A program made the translations under genes and the position numbers. The notes beneath the pieces are model-generated. The model made no database searches, was not told the origin of the DNA, and saw nothing but the letters and a program-made list of their open reading frames with translations. From Neofusicoccum parvum (lineage: Eukaryota; Ascomycota; Dothideomycetes; Botryosphaeriales; Botryosphaeriaceae), in the NCBI GenBank assembly GCA_020912385.1, contig CP087211.1, forward strand, positions 930,001-994,000: a stretch of 64,000 nt of DNA, given 5' to 3'. This document shows positions 55,429 to 64,000 of this stretch, piece after piece. The first letter of the stretch is position 1. The number at the start of each line of letters is the position of its first letter.

Positions 55429-57474
55429 CTATTTTGTTTCGTCGCCATTTTCCACTTTTTGATATGTTCCTTTTTCGCCCAAGGTATTGTTCCTAAACCT
55501 CGCAGACAGCTTATAAATCAGCCAGCCTACTAAAGAAAGGAGTAGGAGCGCTACAATCCCCAGTGCTACCCGCGGCATGATCCCGGAGGTGTAGCTTTGC
55601 CACCCACTTTCTGGTGGTGTCGGGTTTGCCCGTAACCCTTCAACGCCGTCGTTGTATGTGACTAGATCCCAGTCGACCCCATCCGGTGTGAGCTTCTCCA
55701 TGGCATCCATTTCGTTCAGAGATGGCTGGACCGGCGCAGACATGATGGCGCACTTCCACTCATCGCAGGACTTTCTCAGCTTCTCAGACGGCACAAATGT
55801 CTTGTAGACAGTGGACTGGCGGAGCACATTTCCATGCTCATCAACAGCCTCCGCGTAGCTCCATTTGCTGTACTCCATGGCGCGGAATCTGGTCTCGAAA
55901 CCAGACTTTTCGGTGCTGCCGACCAATTCCCATGGGCCATCCGGAGCCGGGCCGGCGTAAAAGTTCCAGCTGGCAACAACGGTGGCGCCATTCCAAGAGA
56001 CGTAGAACACCGTCCCCGAAGAGGACGTCCCGTCGAGCGAGTAAGCAAACATGACCGGGTTCTCGCGTGGCGTCGCCGTCCAGTTGAACTTTTGCGCGCG
56101 GTAGTGCATGACAAAGGAGTTGTTGTTCGCCATCGACCCCCACAGGACGACCTCGCCGTCGGGTGAATGCTCCGAGAAGAACGGGTACTCGCCCCAGCCG
56201 ACCATCGCGTTGCCGTTTCCCAGCACCTGTATGTTTCCCTGGGATCCGGGGATCAGCGGGTCCATCTCGTTGTGCGGCCGCACCGGTGGGGGGTCGAATT
56301 CGGATGTCAACGTGGCAGTCTCGGCCTCGTGGTCCACCTCGATGATCATGCCCCGAGAATGCTTTGCCGTTTGCTTCCAGGCATTGCTGGCGTTGTCGAA
56401 GAGCGAAATGGTGCTGTGGGTCTTGTTGTGATGAAGCCATCTCGCGTCATGCTGGCTCGAGAAGTTAAAATCCTTCTGGTAGGGCAACGGGGTGTCTCCC
56501 GCAAGCTGCCAGATGACATGACCGTCCTCGCCGGAGAGCTTGAACAGCGAGGACATGTGGCGGGACGAGATGAGATAGTCACCATTCTCGTCCTTGTCGA
56601 TGGAGTTGATGTGGAAATAGTCCCAAGGGGTGATGGGGTGTGTGCCAAAGCCGCCAACAAGAGTGTTTCCGGGAAGAATCTTCTGGCCGTGAAGTGGGCT
56701 GGTTTCTTCATGGTCCAGGCTGCGCCACTCAAACACAACCTCGCCAGAGTCAACCAGGACCTCCTGAAAGACAGCCTCTACAACCCAGCCGATCCCGTCC
56801 GTGATGCCAAAAGGACTCAGATCATACGGGATCGTTTGGTAGATGGTCATAAGAGCACTGCGGCCGCCATCGGCAAGGCGGAATTCATGCATGTCGGCGG
56901 TGCCAGACAGCGAGCCGATCGGCCTTACCATCTTGACTAGTTCATAGGTCGAGTCGAGGATCATGCCAACGCCGCGTGCGTAGCCCAAGCGGCCTTCGCC
57001 TTGGAAGAAGCACAGGTGGTCTGTCGACTTGTGCCGGCAGACATGCGGGTTGTAGGCCTTGATGCCGCCGAAGCTTGCGGGACCGCTCCACACCAGGTCC
57101 TGCGACATGCTGCGTCAATCCCTGCAAACACCAAACAGGCAGGTGAACTTACGCCGTTGTTGTCGTAGATATACGGGCCTTGGTCCGGGCCACCTCGGGG
57201 ACGGCGCCATGGCGCAATGAAGATGTAGCCTGGAGTGACGGCATCATGGTCAAAGACTGTGATGTCGACAGCGGGCGGGCTGATCTCAGGGCGCTGCATG
57301 ACGGGTGTTAGAAGATCGACGTAATACAGGCCGGGGCTCGCTGACCGAGAGGAACAAAGAAGTTGGCATGACGCTCTCATCGTTCACCACCCACAGGTCA
57401 ATGCCCGTGACGGCTGGCAGGTGGCGCACGAGAAGCACGGCCAAAGCCGGCCATACTGTTGCGGCGCAGCGCAT
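55429..57474 (-). CDS. Secreted/membrane arylsulfotransferase-like protein (ASST family) 2
   Basis: Exons in gene order: 57474-57346, 57293-57153, 57099-55429; 646 aa. The N-terminal leader MRCAATVWPALAVLLVRHLPAVTG is hydrophobic; a longer start at 57519 exists. The order of elements matches the first ASST-like gene: DITVFDHDAVTPGYIFIAPW, GVGMILDSTYE, ADMHEFRLADGGRSA, FEWRSLDHEETSPLHG, WDYFHINSIDKDENGDYLISSRHMSSLFKL, GHVIWQLAGDTPLPYQKDFNFSSQHDARW, and a C-terminal membrane segment (GIVALLLLSLVGWLIYKL). The first intron uses a CTAAC branch-site-like element before ATGCAG. The two genes share intron positions at their 5' ends, so they are paralogues, but they differ enough not to be a recent duplication. 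The enzymatic role is unproven. Confidence 0.84.
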
Positions 57475-57690
57475 GTCCAAGAAGCACGGGTTGCGCGAGT
57501 CTGCTGAAGCGGACAGCAAAGCGAACGAATGCCCGGGTTGCTGTTAAGAAGAAGACGGCGCATAGGCCGGGCGGAGTGGGCGGCCGAAGTCGCGTGCAGC
57601 TAGCAGGGCGACGCACACGCCGAGCAGCGACGGAAAGGCAGCGGCACCCGCGCTCCGGGCACGTTTGGAACAGATTGGAGAGCAGCAGAA

Positions 57691-57699
57691 TTATCTGAT
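57691..57699 (-). promoter_or_regulatory. Iron-GATA (SreA-type) box TTATCTGAT, 217 bp before ASST-like gene 2
   Basis: Exact reverse-strand match to ATCWGATAA, in the promoter of the second ASST-like gene. Confidence 0.65.
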
Positions 57700-57901
57700 G
57701 CGCACTGATGTGCGGGCAGGAAGGCGGCGGGGGCAGGCAAACGCGCGCTAGTAGCTAGCGGCGGGCTAGCGGCGGGCATGCAGAGTGCCAAGTGCCAAAG
57801 CGCCGCTCGCCGCAGCCGCTCTGCCGCCGCCTCTGCCGCCGCCCTGCCACGCCAGCCGCTGCTCCCAGCGTGTCGCGAGAGCCAATCGCCGAGTCGTTCG
57901 G

Positions 57902-57910
57902 ATCAGATAA
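57902..57910 (+). promoter_or_regulatory. Iron-GATA (SreA-type) box ATCAGATAA, 428 bp before ASST-like gene 2
   Basis: Exact match to ATCWGATAA, the second such box in the same short promoter, 31 bp from the end of the sulfotransferase-like gene. Confidence 0.65.
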
Positions 57911-57940
57911 CTTTTCGTTACGTTTCTACCAGCGCCGCGC

Positions 57941-58842
57941 CTAGTGCAGCAGCGAGTACCCCATCCAGATCCCCGCAATGCACCCGCTCCCAATCACAGC
58001 CCCCCGGAACAGGACGTTGTACAGCTGCGCCCTGTTCCTGGCCCTGCACCGCGTCTTGAACATCTTGGTGTCGTTGACGTGCGGGAAGGGCACCTTCGGC
58101 ACCGGCACCTCCAGGAACTCGCACAGCGGCCCCCAGCCCTCGCTGATGTGGTACTCGAGCAGCCGCTCGGCCGGCACCGTCGCACGCATCTCGGCGTAGT
58201 ACTGGTTGAACACCTCCTTGCCGTACTTTTCGAAGCTGCCCTTGAAAAAGTTTGTCCAGAATTTGTGGAGCATGGGGTAGTAGTGGCTGGCGCCCCAGTC
58301 GAACTGCGAGAGCAGCCGCAGCTCCGGCTCACTTGCACGCCAGTTGCCTGTTTCGAGAGTGGATCTTGCGCCGTGTCAGTGGATGATGCACGGGCGGCCA
58401 GCTGTGAGACATACGAGTACCAAGAATCCACGTCTCGCGTGGTCAGCAAGACTTTTGCGTCCGGGTACGCTTCCATAAGCTCCTTGGAGAAGGCAACCGC
58501 GGGCCAATCGCAGACGGCCTTGCGTGGAAATTAGCTGCTGAACCCGAGGTCGTCCTTCGGGCTTTCTTACCTGGCAGTGGCCTAGCAGCTGGTCCCACTG
58601 CTCCTTCCCGAAAGTGCCCTCTCCGTCGTATTTTGCCGCCAGCGCGTCAGACCACATGAGGCAGTCAGGCGGGTTCTCCGTGCTCGCGCACATCATGTGG
58701 TAGGTCGGGTCAAATCCCAGAATTTGCAAAGCCTCCCTCAGAGCTGTTGATTTGCGTCAGCCGGTCAGAACGGTGGGCGAGTCTGGAGTGGCTACGAACA
58801 TGCCGTCCCAGTCCGCCCAAGACCGAGAGCGAGCACTCTCAT
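57941..58842 (-). CDS. P-loop sulfotransferase-like protein (Sulfotransfer_4 type)
   Basis: Exons in gene order: 58842-58800, 58743-58571, 58518-58415, 58331-57941; 236 aa. The 43-nt first exon gives MRVLALGLGRTGTA and splices into SLREALQILGFDPTYHM: GLGRTGTASL is the PAPS/nucleotide-binding P-loop. Further family segments: DWPAVAFSKELMEAYPDAKVLLTTRDVDSWY, HYYPMLHKFWTNFF, and CEFLEVPVPKVPFPHVNDT. A single C-terminal membrane anchor (VIGSGCIAGIWMGYSLL) is present. These proteins are often misnamed NAD-dependent epimerases. The third intron (58332-58414, 83 nt) has an alternative acceptor at a CAG about 22 nt earlier, but that one breaks the frame. The substrate is unknown. Confidence 0.8.
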
Positions 58843-59974
58843 GGGAACCACCCGCCGGCATTGACGACGGTCAATGGCCGTGTCAGCCGGGGTGAATATA
58901 TCCGTTTTCGGCTTTGCGGTGAACGGTCTCGACGACATTTTCGGTGCTGGCTTTTTTTTGAGACGAAATGAGTGACGATTCCAGGCAGAAAGGAGCTGTA
59001 CGACAGCGTGATCGCTTCTTTCTCACCAGCCTTGGTCTACAGAAGGTATTTATGCGCTAGTATTTTACAGCCGATCTCGCCGGACAAGACTCTCCATCCC
59101 GTGTCCGTACAGAGTCTGTGTAGAGTTTTAGCCGAAGCCATAGAAAGCGGCGTTCTCATGAAGGAGCAGATCTGCATCGCCGATGTTCGGTATGGGCAGC
59201 AGTGATGAGACGCAGGGAGGTGTTCGCCGAGGGCAGTGGGATGCACGGGCAGCGAAGCCGGGCACTGAAACTCGCGGGCGTCCAGATCTGCCCGCCCACG
59301 GGCACCGTGATCGAGCGGCGCGGACGGTGCCCTGGCTGGCGGTAAATGAGCGGCGCTTGCTGTGCCCTTGACTGGCCATGATTGAGCGGCGCTTGCGGCA
59401 CCTCGACTCGCGTGACCGTGGCATGTAACCATGCGAGCCCCACGTCGCATCTTATCAGACCTCCATCTCCGGGTCCAGGAAATTTAAAGCTTCTTGGCCC
59501 GCCAAGGAAGCCTCGGGGTGCCAAGCTACCGAGGGCGAGCAGGGGAGCGGCTTGGCCGCGAGGCTCGACCCGACCGGGGCCAGCTGCCGAAGCAACTGCG
59601 TTGGGAAGTGAGTGGCAGGCCGCGGGTGGCCGCTGATAAGGGGGGCTTTTGCGGCCGAATCTTATCGCACTGAAACCCCCTGGGCAGAGGAGCGCCTTGC
59701 TCGATGCGGGCGATTGTCAACGCCGCTCCAGGATATGCTTTCACGATGCGCGGGTGCTGCAGCAACACCAGAAGAGCCTCACAGTCAAACAGAGTCGCTT
59801 GCGTTGTCGTCGGAATAGAGTTTGGAGGGGCTTGGGGCGTGGCGCTGCCCTCCCCACACTTTCGTAAATCGGACAATGACGTGATAAACATTCGCTGTGA
59901 CGAGCGATGGCGAGCGATGAGCTTAAACGAACAACCACATCTGCCCACCCGCCGCGCCAATAAAGACCCGGGCC
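58843..59974. other. Intergenic region with several GATA cores
   Basis: Upstream of the sulfotransferase-like gene and downstream of the transporter. TTATCAGAC (59452-59460, one mismatch to the iron-GATA box), TGATAA (59634-59639) and TTATCG (59662-59667) lie 0.6-0.8 kb from the sulfotransferase-like start. No gene recognised. Confidence 0.5.
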
Positions 59975-61925
59975 TCAGTCGAGGTGCTCGCCCTCCGCCG
60001 CCCGCCCGTCCATTTCGTCCCTCACCGGCACATCGCGCCACATCAGCACGCAGGCGATGACGAATGGCACGCTCAACGCCGCATACACGCACAGCCGCGT
60101 CTCCGTGACGCAGTACGCCTTGACGATGGCGGCACGCTCCTCGCTGCCGTCGGGGAACGCCAGCTGCTTCTTCAGACTGCCGTAGATGGCGAGCGCCAGG
60201 TGCTTCTTGCCGTCGGGCAGGTACTCGCGCAGCAGGCGCGGCATCGAGTTGGCCCACACCACCCCGCCGACGGCCGTCCCGACGCTGTTCCCGACGCTGG
60301 AGAACAGCAGCAGCACGGCGATGACAATGGCAATGTCCTTCTTCGCCACCGCCGCGTTGACGGCCGTGTTGTTGGCCGCCACCAGCATCGACCCGGAGAT
60401 GGCGATTCCGAACTGGCAGCCCACGAGGACCGCGGTCGACACGGACGGGCCGCGCGCGACCGCCGGGATCATGCACAGCAGCCCGAGCGCGCGGATGGGC
60501 TGGGCGAGCAGTCCAAACGGCTTGAAGCGGCCCGTCTGCCGGATCAGCCACGCAATCGACACCCCACACAGGCAGGCCGTGATGCTGGAGATGTTGGCGA
60601 TGTAGCCGGCGTCGCGGATGCTGAGGCGGTGCACCACCTGGAGGAACGACGGGAAGTACGTGTGGTAGCAGCCGTTGGCGACGAAGCAGCCAAAGCAGAG
60701 GAGGCAAGACCCGGCCACCGTCCTGTTCATGATGACGCGGTACGGGATCAGGGGCACCGGCGCGTACCTGGCCTCCCAGGCCCCGAACAGGAGAAGGCTG
60801 GAAAGGCCGGCGATGCACTGGGAGATCATCGTCACGTCCAGCAGCCCGCCCGCGTAGTGAGACTGCAGGCTGAGCGGGATCAGGATGAGCGCGAGACCGG
60901 TGACGAAGAGCGAGGCGCCGACCACTGGTTGTCGTCAGTTGCTGGACACACGGGACCCAAGGATGCGACGTACCATCGAACTCGACAGCCAATCTCCGGA
61001 GCCAAAGCTTCAGAGGCTCGGCCTTCTGCAGATGGCTCCGTCTGATGAGGCCCTCCCTGAACGCATTGCGTTTGGTGTTGAGGAGGAGGAAAGCAAGCGG
61101 AGAGGCCAATAGCGGGGTTGTGATCGCAAAAGTAACGTACGCCCATCTCCAGGTGCTGTTTTTCTGGAACCATTGGGCAAGAGCCGGACCGGCAAATGCC
61201 GTAAGTAAGTAGGGAGTGGTCGCGAATCCAAACGCCAAAGCACGATTCCGGAGCGTGGACACATCGGCCATGAAGACGTGCAGGATGTAGTTGGCGCTGT
61301 CCGTCCCGACGGCATAGAACACCTGGACGAGTAAGAGAAGGGAGCACTTCAGGAGGAGGAGGGCACAGCTACCTGGGCAATGACATAGACTGCAATGTTT
61401 CTGCAAACGGCCATGAGAGCCAGCCCTGGATTTCTGTTCAGCACATGCACCGTTGGACAGAGTTCAAGAGGACGCACCTAGCGTCGCGGAAGCCACCATC
61501 ACCACGAAGCCCTCTCCACGGCCCCAGATGTCGACAAGCTTTGCAACAGGAATCCTGGCCACTCCCGCAATGAAGCTCGAGGAGATGCCGACGGTGGAAA
61601 CAAGGGCATGCTCGGAGAACTCGCTCGTGGCGTAGGGCATCAGATTGCTGCTGGCCTGCGACTCCAGGCCGTTGCCGAAGATGACGAGCAAGACACCCAG
61701 ATAGGCAGCGGCCAGCACTGTGGGAGTCCACATGGAGCGGACGGCCTCCATGTCCTCGACTCCATTCTTGGGAAAGCCGGCGAGCTGGTGTTGCTCAGGG
61801 CCATCCCCGCGGTCGTTGTGCATGAGCAGAGGCGAGTCTTCGCCGGGTAAGCATGGAGGGGAGGCACGTGGGACGGACGGTTCGCGAGCTTCGTCGGTCA
61901 GCACGGCGCTCTGGCTGGCGTTCAT
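59975..61925 (-). CDS. Siderophore iron transporter, MFS Mir/Sit family
   Basis: Exons in gene order: 61925-61478, 61425-61373, 61322-60974, 60924-59975; 599 aa, normal for the 14-helix siderophore importers. The N-terminal cytosolic tail of about 70 residues is followed by LAAAYLGVLLVIFGNGLESQASSNLMPYATSEF and the conserved loop RIPVAKLVDIWGRGEGF (MFS signature DxxGR). Then FYAVGTDSANYILHVFMADVSTLRNRALAFGF, NSTWRWAYVTFAI and, in the C half, SFLQVVHRLSIRDAGYI and SSVGNSVGTAVGGVVWANSMP. The last exon carries about eight helices. The first acceptor (61426) is the one that gives ATLGLALMAVCRN in phase. It would take up ferric siderophore by proton symport at the plasma membrane. The specific siderophore cannot be read from sequence. 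Confidence 0.9.
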
Positions 61926-63134
61926 GACGGGCCCAGGATGCAGGGCAGAAGCAAGACGTACGGTGGGGGGGAAGGATGTAAACGCCGGGCGGCGCAGCCA
62001 GAAATGCTCGGGTTCAGATCGAATACCCGAACACCCCGGGCCCTAACGCCGAGACGTCGTCGGACGAAGTCTTGGGCCTGTGTCAGCAGTAACAAACCCC
62101 CCTCCTTCCGCTCTGATCCATATCCCACACTGACAGCGTCGCGACCACGCAGACGCACCACCACTCGGGCTCTATGCCCTCCACATCCCGCAGGCTCCGG
62201 GCGCTCGATCGCGCCACACCTCGACCGCACTGCTGACAGCGACCGCAGGCGGCCCATGTGCGGGTGGCGCGGAGGAGCTCAATGCGGAGACAGCCGCGCT
62301 AGTGCGCCATGCGGTGTGTTGGACAGAATTTTCTTCGCCCATCTGATGCGCACAGTAGACAGCGGATCGGCTGTGCTGCCAAGTTGCGAGCGTCGGACGA
62401 GCATCTGCCCGATTGGGTAAAGCCACGGGCCGACCGTGTGTTATCAGATCCGCACAATCTCAGCTTCCGGCGTCTGGAGGTGGCGCCCAGGCCCCACCGC
62501 CCCGGCCCGCCAAGCCCCCTCCGTTGCCCTCCCTGTCGCTGCGCCATCCCGGCGCCTTCGGTCGCTGCCCGCCCTGACTCTCGTGCCCGCCGTCCCTCGT
62601 GTGTTTGGTTTGGCCACGAGACGACCATTTCCTCCTGCCCAGCGAATCGGCGCTTCGCCTTGGCCTTGCTGCTTCTCGATCGGGTCTGCCCCGCGCTAAT
62701 AAAAAGTAGCAAAAAATAAGTGCGGCCGGCAGCAGTGCGGGAACCGCCGTGTCAGCAGCGTCGACCGCCGTACCGGACAGCCAATGCCAACGAGGTGTGC
62801 AGTTTTTTGCTTTGTTCATTTTCCTGATCGTCTCCTCCTTCCTAACGAGATATTCCCGCGGTAAGTGCGGTGTTGTCTTATCGATCCCTCGCCACAGTGA
62901 TGGTGGTGGCTTCGTGAGCGGCCTCACCGTCCCTGTCCGGACTCGCTATAGCTGCAGGGCCATTGTTGCATCCACTAGCACGTGCTACCGAGCATTTGGA
63001 GATTGTATTTCTTTTTCTCCAATTTTACGACGCTATCTCTAGAACGGAAGAACTTTGGTATTGACTTATGTACATAGACGACAAATATTCACGGATCCTG
63101 GGCATACCCCCAAATACAATCCCTACCGAGGCTT
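61926..63134. other. Promoter of the siderophore transporter; 3' region of sidD-like NRPS
   Basis: No gene recognised in 1.2 kb. The frames at 61938-62420 and 62309-62719 overlap frames on the other strand and lack domains. One perfect iron-GATA box is at 62441-62449. Confidence 0.55.
62441..62449 (-). promoter_or_regulatory. Iron-GATA (SreA-type) box TTATCAGAT, 516 bp before the transporter gene
   Basis: Reverse complement ATCTGATAA matches ATCWGATAA exactly. Mir/Sit transporters are known SreA targets in Aspergillus; here the position in the promoter fits that role. Confidence 0.65.
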
Positions 63135-64000
63135 CTACGCAAAAAGCGCCTCGCGAGGCTTTGTGACCAACTTGGTCATCACGTCCTCCATCTCACTGAG
63201 CAGCGAGTGCGCCTCTTCCAGCCACGACTCGCGCGTGACGATCTCAATGGTGATGGAGTCTCCCTGCGGGAAGAACTGGATCTTCCACTCCCGCAGGGGC
63301 TCAAGGTGCGGGTAGATGGTCTCGAGGCGGCTGTTTGCCGACAGGAAGGACATGGTCTCGACGTGCTCCACGTCCTGGTGCACGACCGAGTCGAACCAGT
63401 CGATGGTCTGCGGCCAGTCGGTGCAGTTCTGCACAATCTCCTTGAGCCCCATGCCCTCGTGGGCCGCGCTGGCGATGTGCTGCTGCTGCACGGAGTCGAG
63501 CAGGTCCAGCGCCGTCCAGCCCGGCTCGAACTTGACCCGCGTCGGCACGTACTGCCAGCATGGGCCCATGACTTTGTCGGCGTTGGCAAAGTCGATGTTG
63601 CGCCCCGTGACAACCTCGCCGAACGTGACGTCCCGAATGGAGAGCCGGCGGGCAAGGCAGAGCGCCCAGGCGGCAGTGGGGAGGGTTGCGATGGTGGTCT
63701 CTTTGGAGCGAGCAGAGATGTCCACCTTTTTCTGGATGAAGATGGACTGTTTGGACACCAGCGGCGTCTTGGGCTGCAACACCGTCATTGAAGACCCCTT
63801 GAGGAGGTCGCGCCAGTACTGAGTGCTGGCTGGGATGTTCTCCTTAAGCACATGGTGGACGAAGGACGAGAACGGGATTGAGTCAGCCACAGGCTTGCCC
63901 TCGTACAGCGCCGAAAGCTGGCGGAGGAGGTCGGGAAGACACATTTCATCGTACTGGGCGTGGGAGATGCGCATGATGAGGCAGCTTTGGTCGGAGGCAC
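63135..64000 (-). CDS. sidD: C-terminal condensation domain of a SidD/NPS6-type siderophore NRPS (partial)
   Basis: The frame is open from the right edge to a stop at 63135, so 288 C-terminal codons are in the window; the rest lies beyond 64000. It shows a condensation-domain fold: ISHAQYDEMCLPDLLRQLSALY (HxxxD motif with Glu in place of the usual Gly), FSSFVHHVL, YWRDLLKGSSM, ATLPTAAWALCLARRLSIRDVTFGEVVTGRNID, GPCWQYVPTRV and DWFDSVVHQDVEHVETMSF. Ending of the protein soon after a condensation domain, with the DVTFGEVVTGR segment, is what SidD/NPS6 enzymes show; they join N5-acyl-N5-hydroxyornithines into extracellular siderophores. Adjacent transporter, sidF and sidH support the call. An unrelated NRPS cannot be excluded from one domain. 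Confidence 0.78.
   Translation of the reverse strand, partial: ASDQSCLIMRISHAQYDEMCLPDLLRQLSALYEGKPVADSIPFSSFVHHVLKENIPASTQYWRDLLKGSSMTVLQPKTPLVSKQSIFIQKKVDISARSKETTIATLPTAAWALCLARRLSIRDVTFGEVVTGRNIDFANADKVMGPCWQYVPTRVKFEPGWTALDLLDSVQQQHIASAAHEGMGLKEIVQNCTDWPQTIDWFDSVVHQDVEHVETMSFLSANSRLETIYPHLEPLREWKIQFFPQGDSITIEIVTRESWLEEAHSLLSEMEDVMTKLVTKPREALFA

Larger units (their letters stand above)
57475..57940. promoter_or_regulatory. Promoter region of ASST-like gene 2
   Basis: A GC-rich 466-bp stretch between the ASST-like start and the stop codon of the sulfotransferase-like gene. It contains two perfect iron-GATA boxes, described separately. No coding sequence recognised. Confidence 0.6.

Noticed and set aside
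1..64000. tRNA, rRNA, CRISPR arrays, prophage or insertion sequences
   Set aside because: None seen by eye; the gene structure is eukaryotic. A tRNA scan was not possible.

Overview
The window is nuclear DNA from a filamentous ascomycete (Pezizomycotina). The evidence is short spliceosomal introns of about 46-85 nt (one of 236 nt), fungal-only families (TVP18, AIM21, Zn2Cys6 regulator, fused two-lobe phosphofructokinase, hydroxamate-siderophore synthetases) and GC-rich coding with AT-richer gaps. A Dothideomycete is plausible but not proven. Exon structures were deduced by eye from reading frame, GT..AG sites and family patterns; all those given add up to whole codons.

Left half (1-30 kb) is mostly core genome: ISN1 with four tiny exons (176-1770, +), a polyQ protein (2278-3453, -), 6-phosphofructokinase (4460-6878, -), a C2H2 zinc-finger protein (9076-9987, -) with a possible relic beside it, a GRE2-type ketoreductase (11344-12484, +), NTF2 (13499-14208, +), TVP18 (15010-15820, +), AIM21 (17146-20317, +), a degenerate DEAD-box-like protein with an apparent frameshift (20733-23452, +), and a divergent pair of a Zn2Cys6 regulator (24507-26017, -) and a sterol-glucosyltransferase-like enzyme (27032-29834, +).

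Right half (30-64 kb) reads as an iron/siderophore locus. It holds a complete ferricrocin-type NRPS of about 4,697 aa with order A-T-C-A-T-C-A-T-C-T-C-T-C (sidC/NPS2, 30007-44160, -), a peroxisomal enoyl-CoA hydratase (sidH, 45009-45883, -) divergent from a peroxisomal hydroxyornithine acyltransferase (sidF, 46504-47939, +), two secreted arylsulfotransferase-fold proteins (51970-53895 and 55429-57474, both -), a small P-loop sulfotransferase-like protein (57941-58842, -), a Mir/Sit-type siderophore transporter (59975-61925, -), and at the right edge the last condensation domain of a second NRPS of SidD/NPS6 type (63135-64000, -).

How they would work together: SidH makes anhydromevalonyl-CoA in peroxisomes, SidF transfers it to N5-hydroxyornithine, SidD links the units into an extracellular siderophore, the transporter brings back the iron complex, and SidC makes the intracellular store. 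SidA, SidI and SidL are not in the window. The nine-base iron-GATA box ATCWGATAA (the published SreA/Urbs1 target) occurs six times between 48.4 and 62.5 kb and, by eye, nowhere else in the window. One copy lies 70 bp upstream of the first arylsulfotransferase-like gene and two lie upstream of the second. The most interesting proposal here is that these sulfotransferase-like genes are uncharacterised members of the iron regulon.
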